Shown here piece after piece: positions 8,077-15,856 of a stretch of 64,000 nt of DNA. The notes beneath the pieces were generated by a model, which was not told the origin of the DNA, ran no database searches, and was given only the letters and a program-made list of their open reading frames with translations. Both the position numbers and the translations under genes were made by a program. Within the stretch, counting starts at the first letter, position 1. Every line of letters starts with the position of its first letter. The stretch is from Lachnospiraceae bacterium (GTDB taxonomy: Bacteria > Bacillota > Clostridia > Lachnospirales > Lachnospiraceae). The DNA lies in the NCBI GenBank assembly GCA_910576125.1, contig CAJTHM010000027.1, positions 1 through 64,000 of the forward strand, read 5' to 3'.

Positions 8077-9378
8077 TTATCCTATCTCAATCTCTTCTTT
8101 CCACACCCGCCCGGAGGACACCCGATATTCCCCAAAGCCAAGGTCCTTTACCTCCACTGACAGCCGGTTCTCCTCTTTCAGGAAAAAACGCGCTCCCAGC
8201 CGAGAGACCTTTCCGGGCAGCCCCTCCAGAATGATGCGCACCAGCCGGCTCCTCCCGGCCGTCTGGCTCTCCGCAAGGGGCGTGATCGTCAGGGCAAGTT
8301 CATTGCCCTCCTGCAGGTAAAGTTCCATGACATGCTCCGCCTCATACCAGTTCTCTCCCGCGTCCAGCAGGGCATAATAGGATTCCTCCCCCTGTCTGAA
8401 CAGGCGTATGCCGATATTGGCTTTCAGCTTATCATTTCCCAGAAAAACATGGGTCTTCCCCATTTCGCCTGGCATTATCCTCTCCTGCATCCCGCAGCAG
8501 GCGCCCTTGCTGAACAGGTTATTCCCCTGGAACACCCGCCTGCCCTTGCACAGGAAGCGCAGGGATTCTTTCATCCACTCCTGGGCGAAACCGTCACCAA
8601 TCAGAAATACGCTGCCTGCCGTTCCCTCCCCGCAGACCTCCTGTGCCACTTTCAAAAAGGCCGTGTCCAGTTCCTGCTGTCTTTCGGGATTCAACTCCCC
8701 GAGGACGCTCTCCTCTCCCCAGCGCAGGAGCGCATCCTCGGGGAACTCGTACATCTTCTCTTTCACAAAAGTCACGATTGGAGTGGTCCGCCTGTTGCAT
8801 TCCATGCGCATCATGCATATTCCGCCCCTGCGATAGTCGAACAGAATCACATCGCCTCCCCAGAGCTCCTTAGGCTGGCGCAGCATATAACCGTAGAAGC
8901 TTTCCTCATAGCTCTGGACGGCAATCCTGTCCGCTTTCAGGCGCGCACCCTCCACCATCCGCAGCAGCACATCCAGCATGTCCCGGTTCAGTGATGAGCA
9001 GGTCACCATCAGCGCCGACAGTTTCTTCCCGACCTGGGACAGCAGCCCCAGGCTGCGCTTGAAGAACAGCGCCAGCAGCGCCACCGGATCAAAGTTCTCC
9101 CCATCTATGACCACCGGCTCTTTCCCCAGCGCCATGGACAGCAGGTTCTCCACCAGGATGCCCTCTTCGCTGTCCGCCCGCAGCGCCTCTCTGCCGAAGA
9201 GCCACTGGTTCGTGCCCTTTCTTTTGTAAAGGGCCGTAGGGATATTATAGACTTCGGCGCCGGCCACCTGGGAAAGGCTCTGGGCTTCGGCGCTCTCGGA
9301 GACAGCAAAACTGATCTGGGAGTATTCATTTCCCAGATCATATCCTACTATCAGTCTGTCACTGTTCAGAATTCCCAT
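8077..9378 (-). CDS. Hsp70/actin-fold ATPase-like protein (DUF5716-type), cassette gene 2
   Basis: Function unknown. The 433-aa protein shows the order of nucleotide-binding motifs seen in Hsp70/actin proteins. The phosphate-1 loop is LIVGYDLGNEYSQISFAV (about 9-26). EESFYGYM stands where DnaK has its EPTAAA helix. A phosphate-2-like strand is VILFDYRRGGICMMRM (about 178-193), and an adenosine-like segment is VFLIGDGFAQEWM followed by NNLFSKGACCG (about 260-300). The C-terminal 100 residues look beta-rich, as in a substrate domain. I recall this as the DUF5716 family; that name is from memory. It lies 12 bases after the 1190-aa gene, clearly co-transcribed, and may regulate or be regulated by it. 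Confidence 0.75.
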   Translation of the reverse strand: MGILNSDRLIVGYDLGNEYSQISFAVSESAEAQSLSQVAGAEVYNIPTALYKRKGTNQWLFGREALRADSEEGILVENLLSMALGKEPVVIDGENFDPVALLALFFKRSLGLLSQVGKKLSALMVTCSSLNRDMLDVLLRMVEGARLKADRIAVQSYEESFYGYMLRQPKELWGGDVILFDYRRGGICMMRMECNRRTTPIVTFVKEKMYEFPEDALLRWGEESVLGELNPERQQELDTAFLKVAQEVCGEGTAGSVFLIGDGFAQEWMKESLRFLCKGRRVFQGNNLFSKGACCGMQERIMPGEMGKTHVFLGNDKLKANIGIRLFRQGEESYYALLDAGENWYEAEHVMELYLQEGNELALTITPLAESQTAGRSRLVRIILEGLPGKVSRLGARFFLKEENRLSVEVKDLGFGEYRVSSGRVWKEEIEIG

Positions 9379-9390
9379 ACACTGTGCCCT

Positions 9391-12300
9391 CTATTTCAAT
9401 TCAAACAATCTGCTGTTCAGAAAATCCTTTTTATAGTACTCCTCCAGCAGCTCGTCCATGGTGTCATAGTCCTGCATGGCCCTGGCGGTGGCGATATCGT
9501 TGATCAGCTGATATCTGCTGTCCTCCTCCGCACGCCTGTCGCTCTTTTGAATCGTGCCGCTGCCGGTTATCTGATATTTTCCGTCCGCTTCCTCTGTGAT
9601 ATAATACTGCAGGCTCTCCCCGAAGAACAGCACGAAAGCCTTGAAGCACACTCCCCCGTATGCCTCTCTCATGTACTCGCTGCGGTATCCTTCCGCCTCC
9701 CCGTTCTCCCCGAGGACAGCATAGTGGACACAAACCTTTGTCTGAGGCTTCGTGCGGTATTCCATGATGGTCTTGTCGGAAAGCTCCCTCCGCAGCCTGG
9801 GGCACTGGTCAAAGTCCTGAAAGAATTCCAGATAAATTTCCTTTTCCAGCATCTCCTCCAAAAGTTCCTGTACCATGGAATCGGAAAACTCTTCCATCTC
9901 CTGCCCGTTCTCGGCAAAGTATTTCAGGTAGGCCAGCTTGCAGACCATCTGCACCGGCTCCCCCCGCAGGTACATCTGCCGGATTTCATGGAATACCTCT
10001 TTTTCCATGATACGTTCCCGAACGAAATAGTCGTAGGCGCACTGGGCCAGAAAGGCCTCCTCCACCTCCTGTTTCGCCCCCTGGGAGATATAATAGCGGA
10101 AAATCTCCATCTTCTCCCCCACGAAAGCGCCGGAATAGAGCATCTGCACGAGCATCCTCTCGCTGAGCCTGTAGCAGTCAGCGCCGAAAGATTTCGCGGC
10201 TCTCCAAATCTCACGCATATTCCTCGTCATGCCCTGATAATAGGTCACGAGATAATCCAACAATGTGCTGTCATATTTCCCTTTTCGGAAAATATAGACG
10301 GCAGCCGCAGTCAGCAGGGGATTCTCCCCCATATCGTACCGCTCCAGCATGGCTCCCACCAGCCGCACCAGAATCTTCACATCCACAAAATAAGGCCCAT
10401 AGCTCTCCAGCCATTCCCAGGCCAGCTTATAGTTCCCCCGCAATACCATGAACCGCACCACAGAAGCCCTCTCCGAGGCGTCAAGTTCCTCCGGCGGAAT
10501 CTTCTTCAGGTACTCGTCCAGCGCCCGCATATCGTCCGTATCATAGTAGTACTGGAGAATCCGCAGATACAGTTCCCGCCTCACCTGCCTGTCCGAGGCA
10601 TCGGAGGCCGCAATCCGCAGTTCCCTCTTGATGCGTTCAGGAGGTTCCTCCCTGCACACGCTCTCGCTGTCGCACAGATAGAAATCCAGTTCCGGCCCCA
10701 GCTCCCCGAAAGGCAGGAGCCAGCGCAGGAATTTCCCCGGAATCATCAGCTTCTCCATGGTGTAGTCCGCGTTCTTCAGGAAACGGTTCTTCTCCCCGTC
10801 CTCAAAGACGATGGTGTATCTGCTGCCGTAAAGGGACACCCATGTACGATTATCCGACAGAATATATTCGCTCGGATGCAGATTCCCCGGCTGGTATACA
10901 TACACTTTCCGCAGCCTGTCATCCTCCACCTGAATCAGATGGGCGAACAGCAGCCTGGAGAGCGGCACACTGGTCTGCTCGTCCACCATCTCCGGCCGCA
11001 AAAGCTTATTATATAAATTCGCCAGATTCCGATTGATGCGTTTTCTTTTCATCTGCTCTGTGACAAAATGCTCTATCTTGAACCGATAGGACTCATAGAT
11101 ATCACCCAGCTTGTCCTGATGCTGACAGATAAAATCGTACAGATAAGCCGTATGGGCATAGTCCATATTGTTCTGATAGGAAAAATACTTCAGCACCGAT
11201 TTGGGAATCTCCCGGGGCCTGTCCAGGTTCAGGGACATCATGAAATATTCATACAGATTCGTGATCCTCAGCTGGGCATCCACCCCGGCCCTGTACCACT
11301 CAAAATAAGCGGGGCCGGCCTTTCCGCCCTTTATCAATAAGGTGCAGATTTCCTGGAGCAGCTGCACATCTTTCTTTTTTTCATACAGCTCTGACAGCGC
11401 CGCGAAAAGCGCCGGAGAATACTCTTTCAACCTGCCAGCCAGATACAGCGTCTGTTCCACAGCCTCCCGCTTCAGGACGCCCTGCCTGACGCCGTACCAG
11501 ACCACCTGCTGCTCGAACCTGCCCATCCTGCGGAGCAGCGCGGGGTTGGCATTTATCAGGGAAAGAGCCTCTATATACAGCACCGGGCTGGTGCAGCCTT
11601 TCCGGAACAGTTCCTCCCAGAAATCCCATTTCTCCCTGTCGGATCTGCAGTAATCCTCCGACAGATACATCAGAAGCCATCCCACCCGCCAGTTGGAATC
11701 GTCCCTGCAAAACATCCGCTCCACATCCCCGGCCACCTTTTCCACGTATCCCTCGTCCCCGTGAATCAGTGTGGTCAGGTAGAGATAATAGGCTGCCAGC
11801 GTATCATCGGAAGGGTGCTTTTCCAGCTCTTCCACCACATGGTCCAAAATCCAGCCGGCTTCGTTATAACGCTCCTCTGTAATCAGTAACTGGGCCTGCA
11901 GCAATCTGGCTGAGATATCGCTCTCATCCATGGCCACCAGCCGCTCCACCAGCTTCCCTGTCTCTTTCATCCATGCGGAGGTAGAGAGTTTCTTGAGCCG
12001 GAAAGCCTGATAGCATTCCATCAGGCGAATCGTATGGCGCATCCTCTCCGCCGCCGTGCTGCCCAGAAAAGCACCGCCGCCCAAGACTGCCGTCACAGGA
12101 ATCCTCATATCCACATAGGAATTGTACAGCCGAATCCCTCCGAAGTTCCTGCCCCTCCGGCAGCGGTCACAGTCGATGAACACAGGCAGCCTGTACCGAT
12201 TGCCCAGGAAATCGTCGTCTGTCAGCGTCTCTTTCTCCGTAAAGAGGAAATCCCCCTCGCACGCTATGGAAAGCCTGGTAAAGCCCCAGCCGCTGCGCAG

Positions 12301-12963
12301 GATCGTCACGCTCTGCTCCATCACTCCCGTGGCCCCAAAGGCGGGCAGCTCCACATTCAGCTCCGCCTCCTCCGTCACGAACTCCACGTTCTGCTTCTTA
12401 TTCACCTGAATCAGGAACTCTTCCACATTCTGCTCTTTCCCCCGGTAGGCCGAAAGGGCCCTGTAATCTTCCAGGTATCTGGCATCGCTGCCGGAGAATA
12501 CCCGCAGGAATTCCGGGGAGTAGAACAGCTTCACAGCCTCTTTCCAGTCGCTTTTCGCCAGGTTCGCAAAATGAAACAGATTCTTGATGGTGCCCACGGA
12601 GGATTCCGGCATATCATGCTCCACGGATACCACGAAAGGAAGATAGTATTCGCCGCGGTTACTGATGATGTCAAAGGATCCTTTCACCACGTCCCCTTCC
12701 TCCAGCTTTTCCCCATGGAAGCAGAAAGCGATTTCCTCCTCTGTACCTGTGAATTCTTCGGTCAGACATTCCATCCTCAAATCCGATGAAAGCACGGTCC
12801 CCGTTGTGAACATCCCCTCCGGGCCATGAATCCGGAAAGAGCCCTCATACTGCTGCCCCTTTTGGATGGCAAATTCTATTTTTGAACAGGAAAAATCAAG
12901 AGAACCGCTCTCATAGTCGAAGTTCCCCTCCAGAATCTGATCGATTATCTTCTGCATCTGCAT
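9391..12963 (-). CDS. Giant repeat-rich protein of unknown function (DUF5717-type), cassette gene 1
   Basis: A 1190-aa cytoplasmic protein (no signal peptide or membrane segment seen). The first 200 residues are beta-rich (for example GSFRIHGPEGMFTTGTVLSS and GSFDIISNRGEYYLPFVVS), like an immunoglobulin-type domain. The middle (about 330-960) is a long array of paired helices resembling TPR/SEL1-type solenoids, and the end contains another compact domain. I associate it with the DUF5717 family in Lachnospiraceae, from memory. It is the first gene of the four-gene cassette. A TATAAT at 13001-12996 and a 12-bp inverted repeat (13009-13038) lie upstream. Role could be a scaffold that works with the Hsp70-fold protein. 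Confidence 0.78.
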   Translation of the reverse strand: MQMQKIIDQILEGNFDYESGSLDFSCSKIEFAIQKGQQYEGSFRIHGPEGMFTTGTVLSSDLRMECLTEEFTGTEEEIAFCFHGEKLEEGDVVKGSFDIISNRGEYYLPFVVSVEHDMPESSVGTIKNLFHFANLAKSDWKEAVKLFYSPEFLRVFSGSDARYLEDYRALSAYRGKEQNVEEFLIQVNKKQNVEFVTEEAELNVELPAFGATGVMEQSVTILRSGWGFTRLSIACEGDFLFTEKETLTDDDFLGNRYRLPVFIDCDRCRRGRNFGGIRLYNSYVDMRIPVTAVLGGGAFLGSTAAERMRHTIRLMECYQAFRLKKLSTSAWMKETGKLVERLVAMDESDISARLLQAQLLITEERYNEAGWILDHVVEELEKHPSDDTLAAYYLYLTTLIHGDEGYVEKVAGDVERMFCRDDSNWRVGWLLMYLSEDYCRSDREKWDFWEELFRKGCTSPVLYIEALSLINANPALLRRMGRFEQQVVWYGVRQGVLKREAVEQTLYLAGRLKEYSPALFAALSELYEKKKDVQLLQEICTLLIKGGKAGPAYFEWYRAGVDAQLRITNLYEYFMMSLNLDRPREIPKSVLKYFSYQNNMDYAHTAYLYDFICQHQDKLGDIYESYRFKIEHFVTEQMKRKRINRNLANLYNKLLRPEMVDEQTSVPLSRLLFAHLIQVEDDRLRKVYVYQPGNLHPSEYILSDNRTWVSLYGSRYTIVFEDGEKNRFLKNADYTMEKLMIPGKFLRWLLPFGELGPELDFYLCDSESVCREEPPERIKRELRIAASDASDRQVRRELYLRILQYYYDTDDMRALDEYLKKIPPEELDASERASVVRFMVLRGNYKLAWEWLESYGPYFVDVKILVRLVGAMLERYDMGENPLLTAAAVYIFRKGKYDSTLLDYLVTYYQGMTRNMREIWRAAKSFGADCYRLSERMLVQMLYSGAFVGEKMEIFRYYISQGAKQEVEEAFLAQCAYDYFVRERIMEKEVFHEIRQMYLRGEPVQMVCKLAYLKYFAENGQEMEEFSDSMVQELLEEMLEKEIYLEFFQDFDQCPRLRRELSDKTIMEYRTKPQTKVCVHYAVLGENGEAEGYRSEYMREAYGGVCFKAFVLFFGESLQYYITEEADGKYQITGSGTIQKSDRRAEEDSRYQLINDIATARAMQDYDTMDELLEEYYKKDFLNSRLFELK

Positions 12964-13008
12964 TTATTCACCTGCTTTGCACCTCTACTAGACTGATTAT
13001 AAATTTTG

Positions 13009-13038
13009 ACAATAGAATCTGCCCTTAGATTCTATTGT
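13009..13038 (-). promoter_or_regulatory. 12-bp inverted repeat before the DUF cassette
   Basis: ACAATAGAATCT (13009-13020) pairs perfectly with AGATTCTATTGT (13027-13038) around a 6-base loop. It lies just upstream of a TATAAT (13001-12996) and 45 bases before the 1190-aa gene, and also after the stop of the ABC permease gene. It could be an operator or a terminator; lack of a T run makes operator slightly more likely. Confidence 0.4.
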
Positions 13039-13081
13039 ATCAAATCTTCCGTCATAGGGCAACACCAGAAAACAAGCTGAT

Positions 13082-13894
13082 TTACACCAGATTCAGCTTT
13101 TTGCTTATTATCATATATGTCGCGGCATACAGCAGGGCCGCCGCCAACAAATCAACGATAAACTGTAAATCCATTTTCAGGTTCATATAAATGCCAAAAG
13201 AATCGGCAAAACTGCGAAACAGGGAAACTATCATCTGCTCAGCCACCACGATGAGGATATAGAACACAATGCCCAGGAACAGCTTTGCCCTGGATGCAAG
13301 CTGCCCCAGAGAGATGCCGCCGAACAGAATCATGTTCGACGTAAATGACCCTATCAGGGAAACTGCAATCCACATGCCTACGAAATGGGTGGCCCGGAAT
13401 CCGAACAGCGATTCCATCTCCAGCAGAATATCCCAGATGCCCATCATGATATCAGCCGGCACATACCACTCCGGCGCCACTGCCCACACCATGGAAAACG
13501 CCAGGATAAACAGGGAAAGATAGACCGAAATCAGCACGAGCAGCGTCCACAGCCCGCTGACTGTTATCTTGCTCACCAGAATCTGATGCTTCGTCACCGG
13601 CAGCGTATGGGTCAGATACCCCTGGTCCGTGTACATGGTCCTGTAGAAATGCACCCCCAGATAGACCCTGATTCCAAAAATGACGCACGCCAGCAGCGTC
13701 ACATAAATCATCATGGTGAACATACTGAAGATGTCCAGCCAGCTGACGGAGCCGCTTGTGCTGGTAAGGGATTTCCAGAAAGGCGCCTGGAAAGAAAGCC
13801 ATCCTAAAAAGGTGATGACTGCCATGGCGCCCAGCATCAGGCAGCCCATTTTGTATGTGCTCTTCCACTCGTGCTTTATCAGTTTTCCTAACAT
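13082..13894 (-). CDS. ABC-2 type transporter permease
   Basis: A 270-aa integral membrane protein with about six hydrophobic segments and the typical N terminus MLGKLIKHEWKST seen in ABC-2 permeases paired with YtrA-type regulators. It would form the membrane channel for the ATPase encoded just before it, whose stop overlaps this start by 7 bases. The good ribosome site GGAGGTG lies 6 bases before the ATG. The substrate is unknown. Related systems in Firmicutes respond to cell-wall antibiotics or are involved in acetoin use; neither is shown here. Confidence 0.85.
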   Translation of the reverse strand: MLGKLIKHEWKSTYKMGCLMLGAMAVITFLGWLSFQAPFWKSLTSTSGSVSWLDIFSMFTMMIYVTLLACVIFGIRVYLGVHFYRTMYTDQGYLTHTLPVTKHQILVSKITVSGLWTLLVLISVYLSLFILAFSMVWAVAPEWYVPADIMMGIWDILLEMESLFGFRATHFVGMWIAVSLIGSFTSNMILFGGISLGQLASRAKLFLGIVFYILIVVAEQMIVSLFRSFADSFGIYMNLKMDLQFIVDLLAAALLYAATYMIISKKLNLV

Positions 13895-14589
13895 GCGAAC
13901 ACCTCCCTGAAATAAGCGTCCACAGACTTTCCGTGCTGCTCTCTGACATTGTCCACGGAAGTGTACAGCAACAGACAGCCGTAGCGCATGAAAATCACCT
14001 CGTCCAGCACCTGCTCGATATCCCCTATCAGATGGGTGGAAATCAGCACCGTGGCGCTTGGATTATAATTGTTCAGTATGGTCCGCAGGATATAGTCCCT
14101 GGCCGCGGGATCCACCCCCGCGATGGGCTCATCCAGAATATACAGATCCGCGTCGCGGCTCATGACCAGTATCAGCTGCACCTTCTCTTTCGTCCCCTTG
14201 GATAACGTGTTCATCCTGGAGGCCGGATCTATCCCCAGGCTCTGCAGCATCCCAATTGCCTGCCCCCTGGAAAAATCTTCGTAGAAGTCACAGAAGAAAT
14301 CCAATATTTCGTTAACTCTTTTATTCCCTGACAGATAGGTTCTGTCCGGGAGATAGGCCACATGCGCCTTTGTCTCCACGCCTATGGGCTGTCCGCCTAT
14401 TCTGATGCTGCCCTGAGTGGGCGTAAGCAGTCCGTTCAGCATCTTGATCAGTGTGGTCTTGCCGCTGCCATTGGGGCCCAGCAGCCCGATAATCTTCCCC
14501 CTGGGCAGGGTCAGACTGATATTATTGACTGCTATATGCTTCGCGTCGTAAGCTTTCGTCAGCCCCCGAATCTCAATCAGATTATTCAT
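13888..14589 (-). CDS. ABC transporter ATP-binding protein
   Basis: A 233-aa ATPase that would power the permease next to it. Walker A is GLLGPNGSGKTT (about 35-46). The signature region is LSKGTKEKVQ, a variant of LSGGQ with K and T, and Walker B is LYILDEPIAGVDP (about 150-162). The ribosome site GGCAGGAG lies inside the end of the regulator gene, with an 8-base overlap, so the three genes are translationally coupled. The modified signature (SKGT) is common in this YtrB-like class. Confidence 0.92.
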   Translation of the reverse strand: MNNLIEIRGLTKAYDAKHIAVNNISLTLPRGKIIGLLGPNGSGKTTLIKMLNGLLTPTQGSIRIGGQPIGVETKAHVAYLPDRTYLSGNKRVNEILDFFCDFYEDFSRGQAIGMLQSLGIDPASRMNTLSKGTKEKVQLILVMSRDADLYILDEPIAGVDPAARDYILRTILNNYNPSATVLISTHLIGDIEQVLDEVIFMRYGCLLLYTSVDNVREQHGKSVDAYFREVFAC

Positions 14590-14962
14590 CTCCTGCCTCT
14601 CCTTTCCCTGCTGTCTCCTGCAGGAAGCTCACGGCCTGGCTTCTGCCAAACCCAAGCCCCTCCATCCCGGCAAAATATACTTCCGCGTGCCGCTTCGCCA
14701 GTTCCCGCTTGCTGTCCCGTATCAGCCCCTCATCCTCCGTGACGATCCGTCCGTTGGTCCCCTGGGTGATGATCAGCCCGCTCTTCTCCAGTTCCGCAAA
14801 AGCTTTCTGCATGGTGTTGGGATTCACCGCCGCCACCGCCGCCAGCTCCCTGACGCTGGGCAGCTTCCCTCCCGGCAAGTAGGCGCCGGATATAATCTGC
14901 ACCTGCAGACGCTCCACCAGTTGGGCGTAGATAGGTCTGTCATTGTCCAAATTCCAAGCCAC
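14582..14962 (-). CDS. GntR-family transcriptional regulator (YtrA type)
   Basis: A 126-aa repressor with a winged-helix domain at the N terminus: PIYAQLVERLQ, LPSVRELAAVAAVNPNTMQK (recognition helix) and the wing GLIITQGTNGRIV. A short C-terminal dimerisation helix replaces the usual large ligand domain, the hallmark of the YtrA subfamily. These small GntR proteins repress their own ABC operon. The start is GTG at 14962 with a GGAGGAGG ribosome site. A perfect 14-bp palindrome lies 21 bases upstream. Confidence 0.92.
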   Translation of the reverse strand: MAWNLDNDRPIYAQLVERLQVQIISGAYLPGGKLPSVRELAAVAAVNPNTMQKAFAELEKSGLIITQGTNGRIVTEDEGLIRDSKRELAKRHAEVYFAGMEGLGFGRSQAVSFLQETAGKGEAGDE

Positions 14963-14983
14963 AAGCCCTCCTCCTCTCTATGG

Positions 14984-14997
14984 CAGGAAATTTCCTG
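14984..14997 (-). promoter_or_regulatory. Candidate GntR operator palindrome
   Basis: CAGGAAATTTCCTG is a perfect 14-bp palindrome just downstream of a TACAAT -10-like box (15018-15013) and upstream of the regulator start. The position overlaps the expected transcription start, which suits a repressor site. No known YtrA consensus was matched. Confidence 0.4.
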
Positions 14998-15076
14998 TCC
15001 TGTCGCCATGTGATTGTATCAAATCCATAATACAATAATATGCCAAACAAGGCCGCGCGTCAATAGATTCCGCGTA

Positions 15077-15105
15077 ACATTTTGGCTTTCCGGCGCATAT
15101 ATATA
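15077..15105 (+). promoter_or_regulatory. Possible sigma-K/sigma-E type promoter of the split spore gene
   Basis: An AC at 15077-15078, 17 bases, then CATATATATA (15096-15105) resembles the mother-cell sigma-K pattern AC-N16/17-CATANNNTA with one mismatch. It lies about 40 bases before the start codon, and no clear sigma-A boxes are seen. The sequence is AT-rich, so chance is possible. Confidence 0.3.
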
Positions 15106-15146
15106 GCATAACAAATCTATGCGCCGCCTGGCGCGAGAGGAAAATT

Positions 15147-15856
15147 ATGCCCGACACCAATAGAACCGATGCGCAGGAGCCGGAAAGCGCTGAAGCCTCC
15201 TATGCCGGAACAATCAAAATCAGCGTGGTCTCCTCCATCGGGCTGGTTCCCGTGGAAGGCGCCACCGTCACCATCGCCTACACCAGAGAGCCCGATGTCC
15301 CCCTGACAGTACTGACCACCGACAGTTCCGGACAGACCCCTGTGACAGAGCTTCCGGCGCCGCCCCTGGCGCTGTCGCTGCAGCCGGAGAATGAGATACA
15401 GCCTTACTCGGAGTACAATATCACCGTCACGGCTCCGGATTATGAGCCGGTACTGATATCCGGCTCGGAAATCCTGGCGGGAGAGCTTTCGCTCCAGCCC
15501 GTGCAGATGACTCCTCTGGCCGCCACACAGGATGAGGAAAAAATAGTAGTCATACCGGACCATACCCTGTACGGGGATTTCCCTCCCAAGATACCGGAGG
15601 ATGAAATCAAGCCCATGGCAGAGACCGGGGAAATCGTCCTTAGCCGCGTGGTCATACCGGAATACGTCATCGTCCACGACGGCGTACCAAACGACCCTTC
15701 CGCCCCCAACTACTGGGTGCGGTACAAAGACTACATCAAGAACGTGGCCTCCTGCGAAATTTATTCCACCTGGCCTGAGAGCGCGATATATGCCAATATC
15801 CTGGTCATTCAGTCGTTCACTTTGAACAGGGTTTATACGGAATGGTATCGGAATCA
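15147..15856 (+). pseudogene. 5' part of an interrupted SpoIID-like/peptidoglycan-binding gene
   Basis: The N-terminal 235 codons of a sporulation-type protein. A beta-rich carboxypeptidase-regulatory-like domain (about 20-120, with PVEGATVTIAYT) is followed by a linker and the start of a SpoIID/LytB-like domain (YIKNVASCEIYSTWPESA, about 197-214). The domain stops abruptly at codon 237, where sequence diverges into the serine recombinase gene tail. The next codons of the domain resume at 22146. A ribosome site (GAGAGG) lies before the ATG. Joining 15147-15856 to 22151-22724 gives one uninterrupted frame. As it stands, the stretch reads through to a stop at 15890, giving a truncated 247-aa product. 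Family members known to me are annotated as spore cortex or peptidoglycan-binding proteins. Confidence 0.85.

Noticed and set aside
9547..11016. 489-codon plus-strand open frame within the DUF cassette
   Set aside because: Antisense to the 1190-aa gene, which has better codon structure and operon context.
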